Positions 17,935 to 26,250 of a stretch of DNA of 64,000 nucleotides are shown here, piece after piece. This DNA comes from Haladaptatus halobius (GTDB lineage Archaea; Halobacteriota; Halobacteria; Halobacteriales; Haladaptataceae), in contig NZ_CP085337.1 in assembly GCF_020618475.1 (NCBI RefSeq), positions 372,001 through 436,000 of the forward strand, written 5' to 3'. A model generated the notes under the pieces. It saw only the letters and a program-made list of their open reading frames with translations. It ran no database searches and was not told the origin of the DNA. The position numbers were made by a program, and so were the translations under genes. The stretch's first letter is position 1; each line of letters begins with the position of its first letter.

Positions 17935-18957
17935 ATGCCATCATACAATCCGATCGAGTCCTCCGACGAGACGACGATCTTTCCCTATCACGACCTCACA
18001 CCACCGACAACCCGGGATATCTACGAGGCGCGGAACATCGTCCAGCAGTATCTTCCGCGGACGCCACTGGTGCGCAGTGAGAGCCTCTCGGCCGACCTTA
18101 ACGCCGATGTCTACCTCAAGCGGGAAGATACACTCCCGACGAGGTCGTTTAAGATTCGTGGTTTCTACAACCTCGTCGCCGATCTCGATCAGGAGTTTCG
18201 CCAAAAAGGGCTTATCACATCTAGTATGGGGAATCACGGCCAAGGAATGGCGACCGCTGCACGCGAGTTTGATATCCCGGCAGTAATCGTTGTCCCCGAG
18301 ACACTGGAGAATCCAACCAAAATCAACAGCATGAAACGGCTCGGAGCGACCGTCATCGCGCACGGCCGAGACGTCGACGAAGCTCGCGAGTACGCCGAGC
18401 AGATGGCGGCAGCGGAAGGCTAACGATACGTCCACGGTGGGAACGAAACCCACCTGATCGCCGGACGCGCCAGTGCTGGCCTCGAAGTGATGGAAGACTG
18501 CCCCGAGGTGGACGTCCTCATAAACCCTGTCGGAGGAGGAAGCAGTGCCGCAGCATACGCACTCACTGTCGGTAAACTCCTTGGTGCCACCGTTATCGGC
18601 GTGCAAGCAGCGGGCGCTGATGCCGTCTACCGCGCGTGGAACGATGGGGTGATCGAACTCCAAGACCACGCCGATACGTTCGCGGAGGGAATCAAGACAC
18701 GAACGCCGTTCGCACTTCCGTTGGAGATCATGCAGGAGCATCTCACGGAGATGGTACTCGTCGAGGACGATGAGTTATGGACGGCTATCCGACGGTTACT
18801 CACTGACGACGCGATTTTGGCCGAGGGAGCAGCGGCCACCAGTATCGCGGCGGCACTCAAACTGGGCGACGAACTCGAAGGAAAGACCGTCGTACTGCCG
18901 ATATCGGGGAGTAACCTCTCCACAGCCAAACTTCGAGAGATTCTCACCAAGCAATGA
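17935..18957 (+). pseudogene. Threonine/serine dehydratase-like gene with one in-frame TAA
   Basis: The first part (17935-18423) has the PLP lysine segment LPTRSFKIRGFYNLV and SSMGNHGQGMATAAREFDIP. The same frame then continues after a single TAA at 18421-18423 with RYVHGGNETHLIAGRASAGL, NPVGGGSSAAAYALTVG and VVLPISGSNLS. Together they make a 340-codon fold-type II PLP enzyme (threonine ammonia-lyase-like) of normal length. Homologues that I recall have Tyr at the stop position (EGYRYVHGG), so TAC to TAA is a one-base change. The gene is probably inactive, unless the base is a sequence error. Confidence 0.8.
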
Positions 18958-19172
18958 TGGTTGGTCGTTAACGTTGCGAGACGAATCCGAGACGCCCGGC
19001 GACCGATTTCTTGACCGCTGCCGACGCTGCGTTCGAGACCGGAATATCGCACTCACGGTACGCCGGAGTAGGTAAACTCGCGGACTTCATCGTTGGGGCT
19101 CACTACCTTCGACGAAAGGCAAACCGAACCCTGTATTACTGGTGTACTGCATCAGAACGGCGTTACTGGGGT

Positions 19173-19637
19173 TTAACTGCATTCGCTGGCGGAGAGCGTC
19201 TTGGACATACAGACCGCAGATGACGGGCAGAGATCCGTGAACTGGCTCGTCTCCTGGATCGCGGTGGGGATACCTTTGCGGTCGATTTCCTCGAATCCCA
19301 GTCGCCGGAAGAAGACGGCAGCCGTAGTCGTGAGGAGAAATACCTGTCTAACGCCCGCCTTCCGGCCGCGGTCGAGGAGGCGTTCACAGAGCGCGCGACC
19401 GTACCCTTGGCCTTGGACAGCCGAGTCGATCACGACGGAACGAAGGAGTGCGGCGCAATCGTGCCGTTCGAAACCGCCGACCCCTACGCACTCGTCGCCG
19501 GCGTAACACAGGTACAGGGCTTCGCGATGGTCGCCGATGTCGGCGGTGGGAAGGCCGTTTTGTTCGAGATGCGCTTCGATGTACGGTAAATCCGCTGGTC
19601 GAGCCGGTCGAAGGTTGACGTCCGGGGACGCAGTCAT
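19173..19637 (-). CDS. GNAT N-acetyltransferase, ArsN2-like
   Basis: The 154-residue protein opens VNLRPARPADLPYIEAHLEQ. It has the GNAT acetyl-CoA loop in VVIDSAVQGQGYGRALCERL near residue 75, and a distinctive C-terminus VFLLTTTAAVFFRRLGFEE and LCPSSAVCMSKTL. The LCPxSAVCM ending is typical of proteins annotated ArsN2 in arsenic-resistance loci. Its ATG overlaps the stop of the M20 gene (ATGA), so the two are coupled. No other arsenic genes are nearby, and the real substrate may be a small amine. Confidence 0.8.
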   Translation of the reverse strand: MTASPDVNLRPARPADLPYIEAHLEQNGLPTADIGDHREALYLCYAGDECVGVGGFERHDCAALLRSVVIDSAVQGQGYGRALCERLLDRGRKAGVRQVFLLTTTAAVFFRRLGFEEIDRKGIPTAIQETSQFTDLCPSSAVCMSKTLSASECS

Positions 19638-20971
19638 GTCGAATCTACCTCCTCCGTGGCCGTACGTGAGTCACCGCTGATTCCATCGAGCGGGTCACGA
19701 GCGGCCGTAGTGAGGATTGCGTCGGTCAGCACCTCGACTGCGATCGGAAGCGTCGCTTCGTCGATGTCGAACGTCGCCGTGTGATGGCCGGTCGGATGAT
19801 CGGTACCGACGATAGCGTACGTTGCCAGTCCGCCGTGCTCCTGGACGGCGCGCATCAAGTAGGTTCCATCCTCACTAGCACCGAACGATGTATCGTCGAT
19901 GACACGGTCGACAGCCGGGTGGGATCGTGCAGCCTCGCCGACGAAAGCGGCCAGCACGGGATCGCTATCGGCGCGCGGCGCCTGCCCCTCGACGGTCACG
20001 TCGGCGTCACAGCGATGCATGTCCGCGGCAGCGCGGACGGTCTTCTCGAACTCCGTTTTCATATACTCCATCAGGGCGGTCGTCTCGCCGCGAACTTCGG
20101 CTTCCGCCTCGATATACTCTGCTGTCACGTTCGACGCCGTGCCACCCTCGACTCGGCCGAGGTTGACCCGAGTCGTCCCGTCGGCGTGTCGAGGAATCGC
20201 GTAGACGTTCTGAATCGCAGTGCCGAGGGCCTGCATTGCGTTTCGGCCCTCGTTCGGTGCGAGGCCGGCGTGGCTCGACTCCCCCCGGAACGTGACGCCG
20301 AGGTTGCTAACCGCGAGCGGTTCGATCATTCCAGCGACCACCTCGCCGGTTGGATGATCGAGACCGATATGGACGGCGAACAGATAGTCAACGTCGGCGA
20401 TGTGCTCGCTTTTCGCCATCGGTCGGCCGCCGCCTGCCTTCTCCTCCGCTGGCTGGAAGAAGACCTTGAACGTTCCGGAGAAATCACTCTCCGCCACGGC
20501 TTCGAGCACGCCGAGGCCGATGGTCATGTGCGCGTCGTGCCCGCAGGCGTGCATCACGCCATCGCGTCGGGAGTGAAATCCCTCGGCTGCGGGGCGATGG
20601 ACCTCGTCGGTCGATTCATCGCGAAGGAGACCATCGATGTCGACGCGTAGGGCGAGTGTTGGTTCGTCGCCACGGTCGAGGACTGCGATTGCACCGGTGC
20701 AATCGCCGAGGGCGTCAAGGAGATCATCCCGGGAACCGTCCTCGCGGGCCCGGTCACGCCACGTCGCAATATCACCGGGAGAGGGGACGGCCAGCCGCTC
20801 GGTCGGATTCATCGCTGCTCGGCCGAGGTAGAGTCGGTCGACGCCGATGGCTTCGATCTCCTCGACGAGTCGGCAGGTCGTATAAAACTCGCGCCACGCC
20901 GGTTCGGGGTAGCGGTGGAACTCCCGTCGGAGTTCGGATAAACGGTCGCGGATGGGGGTGTCGGTCGTCAT
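19634..20971 (-). CDS. M20D-family amidohydrolase (aminobenzoyl-glutamate hydrolase-like)
   Basis: From MTTDTPIRDRLSELRREFHR the protein has 445 residues. It has the metal-binding HACGHDAHMTIGLG near residue 140, FFQPAEEKAGGGRPMAKS with the catalytic Glu pair, and HIGLDHPTGEVV. The dimerisation domain is VTFRGESSHAGLAPNEGRNA, and the C-terminal metal site is in GTDHPTGHHTATFDIDE. The ~45-residue insert after residue 45 resembles the AbgA-type subgroup. It hydrolyses an amide bond of an N-acyl amino acid. It starts four bases after the symporter-like fragment and is coupled to the ArsN2-like gene. Confidence 0.9.
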   Translation of the reverse strand: MTTDTPIRDRLSELRREFHRYPEPAWREFYTTCRLVEEIEAIGVDRLYLGRAAMNPTERLAVPSPGDIATWRDRAREDGSRDDLLDALGDCTGAIAVLDRGDEPTLALRVDIDGLLRDESTDEVHRPAAEGFHSRRDGVMHACGHDAHMTIGLGVLEAVAESDFSGTFKVFFQPAEEKAGGGRPMAKSEHIADVDYLFAVHIGLDHPTGEVVAGMIEPLAVSNLGVTFRGESSHAGLAPNEGRNAMQALGTAIQNVYAIPRHADGTTRVNLGRVEGGTASNVTAEYIEAEAEVRGETTALMEYMKTEFEKTVRAAADMHRCDADVTVEGQAPRADSDPVLAAFVGEAARSHPAVDRVIDDTSFGASEDGTYLMRAVQEHGGLATYAIVGTDHPTGHHTATFDIDEATLPIAVEVLTDAILTTAARDPLDGISGDSRTATEEVDST

Positions 20972-20975
20972 GGAA

Positions 20976-21338
20976 TCACCGTTGGTCGCCTTCGTCGCTG
21001 GATGTGTCCGGATTCGTCCCACCGTCCGTAACCACGCCCGAGGGTGGTTCGCGTGCAGAGCGAACGGATTCGGGCCGAGAGAGGCGGATGAGCTCGCGTG
21101 CGAAGTCGATATCGTCGACTTCGGTGACGAGGCTCACGGGAATAAAGACGGCCGTGGTTGCGAGGAGACCCCAGAGTCCAGCGTGGAGTTGGAGTGGCGA
21201 TGCGACGAAGAAGGTGAACAGCACCGTCACGCTCGCGCCGGCGAACAGCCCCGCTAACGCTCCCTCGCGCGTGGCGCGCGGCAAGTATAACGCGCCAAGA
21301 TAGTCTTCCGAATCCCGTACGGATTCTGTTTCGCTCAT
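20976..21338 (-). CDS. Short protein matching the C-terminus of SSS-family sodium:solute symporters
   Basis: The 120-residue frame reads SEDYLGALYLPRATREGALA, GLFAGASVTVLFTFFVASPL, QLHAGLWGLLATTAVFIPVS, LVTEVDD. This is the last two transmembrane helices of sodium:solute symporters, where such proteins normally have 12-14. It has its own ATG start and a plausible soluble tail. Either the rest of the transporter has been deleted, or this is a stand-alone derivative. The next 390 bases upstream hold no symporter sequence, so deletion is more likely. Confidence 0.55.
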   Translation of the reverse strand: MSETESVRDSEDYLGALYLPRATREGALAGLFAGASVTVLFTFFVASPLQLHAGLWGLLATTAVFIPVSLVTEVDDIDFARELIRLSRPESVRSAREPPSGVVTDGGTNPDTSSDEGDQR

Positions 21339-21733
21339 GGGTTGGTCTGTGGGAGGTAATGGTCACTGTTGGTCGTGCTGCTACGATGTGATATCTGATA
21401 CCACGATATTAAATGCCCATTCTGTCTCAGATTATATTTCCATACTAGGAGAATTAACCGATGAAACAGACCATAGCAATCACTATCTATCGAAAACTGA
21501 AATTGGTATTCACTGACTGTGTTGCAGTGGAAACCAGCGTTTATTCTCTGCAACTCGATCCGAGGAAGTACGCCTTCGGCTCTGGTGATAGGAATGGACG
21601 TTTCACTCGATTAACCACGAGCGGTACGACCTGTCGATAGGAGTCACGAACCTCGCAGCCATAGTAGTAATTGCCGTGCAACGATGGCAGACGAAGTATT
21701 TGATTCGCACTCGGAGAACCGTAAAGTGATATA
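21339..21733. other. Intergenic, no supported gene
   Basis: This lies between the symporter-like fragment and the beta-helix gene. A minus-strand frame (21541-21900) overlaps the beta-helix gene but has no recognisable pattern. No repeat or RNA was seen. Confidence 0.4.
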
Positions 21734-22405
21734 TCATCGATTCGCTCGGCGAACAACCGGCTCATCGATTTTCGTTGTCGCTGTCGATGTGTTCGACCTG
21801 GATCGGTCGTCACTCCAACTGATGTTGCTAGCAACGTTGCGTTCGACGTGTGCTGACGAGAGGGTGAGATGGTGACTCGGTCGATCAACCACGAGGCCAA
21901 ACAGATTCTGCGTCAGCCGTACGTCCGTAATGATGACGTCGGTGCTATTCCACACCGTAACCCCCTCTGCGTTCTCCCACGCATCGATATTCTGGAATGT
22001 GATATCGGAGCCGTTAGCGACGTGAACACCTCGATTCCAGCCCGTCGTTTTGACTGACCGAACTGTTACGTCGGTCACGCCTCGGGGCTGTGAGACGTAA
22101 ATCGCAGTGGAATCTGTCGCGCCATTCCCGCGAAGCGTATGGCCCCGTCCCTGAAGCGTGACGTGGCTTTCATTGACCTTAATGCAACTATCCGCCAGTT
22201 TCCTGCCCTGAATATCCTGCGTCAATTTATACGTCCCCTCGTGTGAGATGACGGTACAGTGCGACACCGGGCGGGGATCCGCCTGTGTAAGGCCACCGGT
22301 GGACGGATGGTGAATGAGAAGACTGGTTGCTGCAAGGAGCAATCCAAGCCCCAGGAAGACAACCATCCATCGTTTGAAGGATTGACGGGGACGGGTAGGA
22401 TCCAT
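21734..22405 (-). CDS. Membrane-anchored right-handed beta-helix (NosD-like) protein
   Basis: The 223-residue protein has an N-terminal membrane segment (WMVVFLGLGLLLAATSLLIH). A Cys-containing start of the parallel beta-helix follows (CTVISHEGTYKLTQDI, CIKVNESHVTLQGRGHTLRG). It then has repeats such as GVTDVTVRSVKTTGWNRGVH, DITFQNIDAWENAEGVTVWN and DVIITDVRLTQNLFGLVV. Such proteins sit outside the cell and may bind or cut polysaccharide. It is short for the family. The last 25 residues are low-complexity, so a truncated C-terminus is possible. Confidence 0.75.
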   Translation of the reverse strand: MDPTRPRQSFKRWMVVFLGLGLLLAATSLLIHHPSTGGLTQADPRPVSHCTVISHEGTYKLTQDIQGRKLADSCIKVNESHVTLQGRGHTLRGNGATDSTAIYVSQPRGVTDVTVRSVKTTGWNRGVHVANGSDITFQNIDAWENAEGVTVWNSTDVIITDVRLTQNLFGLVVDRPSHHLTLSSAHVERNVASNISWSDDRSRSNTSTATTKIDEPVVRRANR

Positions 22406-22570
22406 CGGTGACGAATGCGAAGGAACAGGAGAAAAATTGTATGGCCACTGAGTGACTTCCGCTTTCCCTTGGTTCTGAGTGAAAGTAGTCTTTGGACCCG
22501 AGAAAACCCTTGTTTTCGGTAATCGGGTGCCGACGTGCCTCGTTCTGGAGGTTATCGGTTGCGAAACTGT

Positions 22571-24073
22571 TCAGTTTCGACTATTCCTCTGGAGATCGAG
22601 ATATGTACATATATCTGGGATGTTCTTTGCGAGCAGATTAGCGGCACCGTCGTAGGGTGACCGCGATACCGTCTCCTTGGGATACGATTTTCCAGCAGAC
22701 CGGAACACGGCCTCCGTGAACGCGGTTCGAACGTTTTTGTTTTCGAAGAGACCGTGGAGATACGTCCCGAGAACACGATTCACCGCGGCACTTCCCTCAC
22801 CGATTGGTCTTTCAATTGGTTGCGTCGGCGTTGTCTGACCCATGTGGATCTCATACCCGTGAACTACGCCACGTGCACCGGACAACACCTCGCCTGGGTC
22901 AAGCGTCCGAGTGACTCGCTCGACGCGTTTCTCGGCCAAGAAACGGGTTTCAACGGGGAGCAACCCGATACCGGCCACGACATCGTGGTCGGCAGTGCTT
23001 TCGATCGACGCGTTCGTGATCCGTTCACCGAGCATCTGGAAACCGCCACAAAGTCCGACGATGGGGCCGGAAAAGTCGGTCAGTCGCGTGTCGAATCCGG
23101 CGTTCCGCAGGGCGAGCAAATCATCGACCGTGTTCTTAGACCCGGGAAGCACGACCGCGTCGACCCAATCGAGGTCGGACTTGAGTGGGAGGTACGCAAC
23201 GCGGACACCGGGTTCGTTCGCTAGCGGTTCGAGATCGGTAAAATTCGATATCCGGGGTAATCGTGGAACACCGATCGTTATGGATCGACGATCGGGGACG
23301 GTATCGTCGTCGCCGAGAATGGCCGTGTCTCCCATCTGTGGTAACGAGACGCTGTCCTCCGCTGGAAGACCGGGATCGTCGTACGGAAGGACGCCGAGAA
23401 TAGGGACGCCCGTTCGGTCTTCGATCGCTTCGATACCGGACGCTAAGAGCGTCTCGTCCCCGCGAAATTTCGTGATGATCGCCCCTCGAATACGGTCACG
23501 GACGTCGTCCGGCACGAGTTCCAACGTGCCGTACAGGCTGGCAAAGGCACCTCCACGTTCGATGTTCACGAGCAGGAGAATCGACGCGTCCGCAAACCGT
23601 GCCATTTCCAGGTTCGCAAGATCTCTGTGGCGAAGGTTGATTTCGGCGATGCTACCCGCTCCTTCCGCAACGATGACGTCGTAGTGATTCGCCAGTCGCT
23701 CGTAGGATTCAATCGCCGCACGTCTCGCCCGCTCCCACTGCGACTCGTAGTACGATCCGGCAGCGACGTTTTCGACGGCCCTACCGTGAAGGACGAGCTG
23801 GCTCTCGCCGTCTCCACGTGGTTTCAGAAGAACCGGGTTCATATCCGTCGTCGCCGGAATCCGAGCAGCCCGTGCCTGGACGTACTGCGAGATGCCGATT
23901 TCGCCCCACTCTCCGTTGGGATCGACGGCCACCCGAGCATTGTTACTCATGTTTTGGGCTTTGAACGGTGCGACCGACACGCCGCGTCGGGCGAGGAGCC
24001 GACACAGTCCCGCAGCGACGGTGCTCTTCCCAACGTGGCTTTCCGTCCCGGCGACGAGCACCGTTTTCGTCAT
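22571..24073 (-). CDS. cbiP: Cobyric acid synthase (glutamine-hydrolysing)
   Basis: The 500-residue protein has an N-terminal ATP-binding domain (VLVAGTESHVGKSTVAAGLC), APFKAQNMSNNARV, and LLKPRGDGESQLVLHGRAV. The glutaminase domain has the catalytic Cys in IVGLCGGFQMLGERI near residue 345 and VHGYEIHMGQT. It amidates the b, d, e and g carboxylates of adenosylcobyrinic acid a,c-diamide. Its ATG overlaps the cobO stop (TGATG), so the two are coupled in the order cbiA-cobO-cbiP. Confidence 0.95.
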   Translation of the reverse strand: MTKTVLVAGTESHVGKSTVAAGLCRLLARRGVSVAPFKAQNMSNNARVAVDPNGEWGEIGISQYVQARAARIPATTDMNPVLLKPRGDGESQLVLHGRAVENVAAGSYYESQWERARRAAIESYERLANHYDVIVAEGAGSIAEINLRHRDLANLEMARFADASILLLVNIERGGAFASLYGTLELVPDDVRDRIRGAIITKFRGDETLLASGIEAIEDRTGVPILGVLPYDDPGLPAEDSVSLPQMGDTAILGDDDTVPDRRSITIGVPRLPRISNFTDLEPLANEPGVRVAYLPLKSDLDWVDAVVLPGSKNTVDDLLALRNAGFDTRLTDFSGPIVGLCGGFQMLGERITNASIESTADHDVVAGIGLLPVETRFLAEKRVERVTRTLDPGEVLSGARGVVHGYEIHMGQTTPTQPIERPIGEGSAAVNRVLGTYLHGLFENKNVRTAFTEAVFRSAGKSYPKETVSRSPYDGAANLLAKNIPDICTYLDLQRNSRN

Positions 24074-24780
24074 CAGTACTCGGTTCCTTTGCGAGCACGT
24101 TGCCCGTCATCGATGGGATGTTTCTCCTTTTGGACGTTAGTGATGAGGTTCGCGTGGTCGAGGAGATACTCCGGTCTTCGGTGCCCGCCCGTGAGAACCA
24201 ATTCCAAGCTATCGGGCTTCGAATCGACGAGTTCGACAACCGATTCCGGATCGATCAGCTCCCGGTTCACCGCGTAGAGTATTTCGTCCAGAATCAACAT
24301 ATGGACGCCCGCTTCGGGTGAGCCGTCGAGCGGAAGCGATTCATGGAGGTTCGCTTCCCCTGCAGCGCGGACGAGTTCTTCGGCCCGGGCAAACCCGGCT
24401 TTCGCCTTGGCGACGTGTTCGTCGTCGTCCGACCCGTCGAGGAACCCATGCCATCCGTAGTTCCCCGTATTCTCGTATGTGAATCCGGGGAAGTAGTCGA
24501 TGGCATTGTATTCGCCACGGACATCCTCGACACTCGACGCCCCACCCTTCATGAACTGGAGCATGTGGACGCGATAGCCGTGCCCCGCCGCGCGAAAGCC
24601 CATTCCCAGTGCGGCAGTGGTCTTTCCCTTGCCGTCGCCCCACCAGAGTTGGACGAGCCCGAACTCGTCGGGAGCGTCGGGCTCGATGGGCCGGACCGTC
24701 GGTGTCCGCCCTTTTCCGGGCGTCCGTTGTAGTTGCTCGTCGCGGTTCGTCTCGGTGGTATTGGTATCGTTCTCGGTCAT
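24073..24780 (-). CDS. cobO: Cob(I)yrinic acid a,c-diamide adenosyltransferase (CobO/BtuR type)
   Basis: The 235-residue protein has a ~35-residue polar N-terminal tail. The core is LVQLWWGDGKGKTTAALGMG (P-loop), AGHGYRVHMLQFMKGGASS, HMLILDEILYAVNREL (Walker-B-like) and LELVLTGGHRRPEYLLDHAN. It transfers the 5'-deoxyadenosyl group of ATP to reduced corrinoids. It begins two bases after the cbiA stop and overlaps cbiP by one base, a compact operon. Confidence 0.93.
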   Translation of the reverse strand: MTENDTNTTETNRDEQLQRTPGKGRTPTVRPIEPDAPDEFGLVQLWWGDGKGKTTAALGMGFRAAGHGYRVHMLQFMKGGASSVEDVRGEYNAIDYFPGFTYENTGNYGWHGFLDGSDDDEHVAKAKAGFARAEELVRAAGEANLHESLPLDGSPEAGVHMLILDEILYAVNRELIDPESVVELVDSKPDSLELVLTGGHRRPEYLLDHANLITNVQKEKHPIDDGQRARKGTEY

Positions 24781-24782
24781 GG

Positions 24783-26081
24783 TTACAGTGTGTCGATGAA
24801 GGCGTCGAATGCACCGCTCTCGGCGTGGACGTGACAGTACGTGCCGACCGTCTCGAACTCGGTCAGTCCGTCGTGCTCCCCGTCGATTCCGGTTCCACGT
24901 ATCACGTCGAAGGCGAACGTTGCGTCGGACGCGACGTCCGCGCTCGAATAGTGAAATTCGTGCCCCCGAAGCGTCTCCCCATCACCGGCAGTCAGCGTAT
25001 TCGAGCGAGCGCGCAGTTCGACGTGGTCGAGTGCTTGATACCGCTCGTACATTCGAACGTCGGCAGGAAGCACGCCCGCCATCGGGTACGTCTGGCCGGC
25101 TGCGGTGGTGAGCGATTCGGCCAACGCCATCAATCCGCCGCACTCGCCGAGAATCGGCGCTCCGCCGGTCGCTCGTTCGGCAAGGGTCGAAAGCGATGGA
25201 CTGTCGGCGAGCCGTTCCGCGTGGAGTTCCGGATAGCCGCCGGGAAGGTAGACGCCGTCGCAGTCGGGAAGATCATCGCCGGCCGTCGGCGCGAACGTCA
25301 CGACCTCCGTCTGAGCGCGAAGTCGTTCCGCGACGGCAGGGTACACGAATCGGAATGCATCGTCCCAGGCGACCGCGATGCGACGATTACGAGTCGGGGT
25401 CAGGTCGCGGGTCGGCGGGCGCGGTGGCTCGCGAGCGATATCCGTCAGTCGGCTCACGTGAATAGAATCCGTGACCTCGTCGAGTGCATCCGCGTCCACC
25501 GGTTGCTCGTCGCCCATATGTAATCCGAGGTGGCGGTCGGGTATTTCGAGACCCGCTATCGGCGGAATCCGCCCGAAATACTCCAACTCGTCGGGGAGCG
25601 CGTCGCGGATACCTCGCTCGTGCCGCCCACCGTGGGCGCGTTGTGCGAGTATGCCCATAACATTGATGTCCCGTCCCGCACGTCCGGCGTATTTCTGAAA
25701 TCCGAGCGCCGTCGCGGCGACGCTCTCCATCCCTGCACTCGCGTCGACGACGAGAATCACTGGAAGGTCGAGGACGTCGGCAACTTGCGCGGTACTCGAT
25801 TGATCTCCGTCGTACAGTCCCATCATGCCTTCGACAACGCACACGTCACCGTCCCCGGAATGATAGTTTCGCCGAACTCCGTCCTCCCCTTCGAGCCAAA
25901 CGTCGAGCGTGCGCGACGGACGGCCCGCGACGGTGGCGTGGTGACTCGGGTCGATGAAGTCCGGCCCCGCCTTCGCGGGCTGAACAGTCCGTCCCGTCTC
26001 TTGCAGTGCCTCGATCACAGCAAGCGTCGCGACGGTCTTACCGACGCCCGAAGCCGTTCCAGCGATGACAAACCCCTTCAT
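24783..26081 (-). CDS. cbiA: Cobyrinate a,c-diamide synthase
   Basis: The 432-residue protein begins KGFVIAGTASGVGKTVATLA (ATP loop) and has AGPDFIDPSHHATVAGRPSR, VVEGMMGLYDGD, and the glutaminase segment GAPILGECGGLMALAES with the catalytic Cys near residue 325. It ends with VGTYCHVHAES. It amidates the a and c side chains of cobyrinic acid. It is the first gene of the cbiA-cobO-cbiP operon and is divergent from the btuF-like gene. Confidence 0.95.
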   Translation of the reverse strand: MKGFVIAGTASGVGKTVATLAVIEALQETGRTVQPAKAGPDFIDPSHHATVAGRPSRTLDVWLEGEDGVRRNYHSGDGDVCVVEGMMGLYDGDQSSTAQVADVLDLPVILVVDASAGMESVAATALGFQKYAGRAGRDINVMGILAQRAHGGRHERGIRDALPDELEYFGRIPPIAGLEIPDRHLGLHMGDEQPVDADALDEVTDSIHVSRLTDIAREPPRPPTRDLTPTRNRRIAVAWDDAFRFVYPAVAERLRAQTEVVTFAPTAGDDLPDCDGVYLPGGYPELHAERLADSPSLSTLAERATGGAPILGECGGLMALAESLTTAAGQTYPMAGVLPADVRMYERYQALDHVELRARSNTLTAGDGETLRGHEFHYSSADVASDATFAFDVIRGTGIDGEHDGLTEFETVGTYCHVHAESGAFDAFIDTL

Positions 26082-26191
26082 CTTCGAACTACCATGAGTT
26101 TCGCTTTCTTATCCGAAGGGGCGACTCGTACTTCCCTTTCGTCGAGGTGGGACGGTGCCACCCTTCGTTCAAACCGATACGACAGTTCATC

Positions 26192-26233
26192 GTATACAAC
26201 TCTATTTGCATTAGGTAAATATTTATTGTATAC
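26192..26233. promoter_or_regulatory. Divergent promoter with paired GTATAC palindromes
   Basis: GTATAC occurs at 26192-26197 and 26228-26233, bracketing the AT-rich TAAATATTTATT at 26215-26226. That is the likely TATA box of the btuF-like gene, about 30 bases before ATG 26251. Two identical palindromes around a core promoter are what a dimeric repressor site would look like. The intergenic space separates cbiA from btuF, so a shared cobalamin-responsive regulator is possible. I see no cobalamin riboswitch. The regulatory role is inferred. Confidence 0.4.
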
Positions 26234-26250
26234 CTCTGTACAGCGCTCGT

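Noticed and set aside
18421..18423. Programmed recoding of TAA in the dehydratase
   Set aside because: No known archaeal recoding uses TAA in this way and no recoding structure is visible; a mutation or base error is simpler.
24609..25523. 304-residue plus-strand open frame
   Set aside because: It is antisense to cobO and cbiA; the translation is Arg-rich and lacks any domain pattern.
26082..26250. Cobalamin riboswitch upstream of btuF/cbiA
   Set aside because: The space is only 169 bases with no B12-box-like conserved core that I can see; the btuF transcript appears nearly leaderless.
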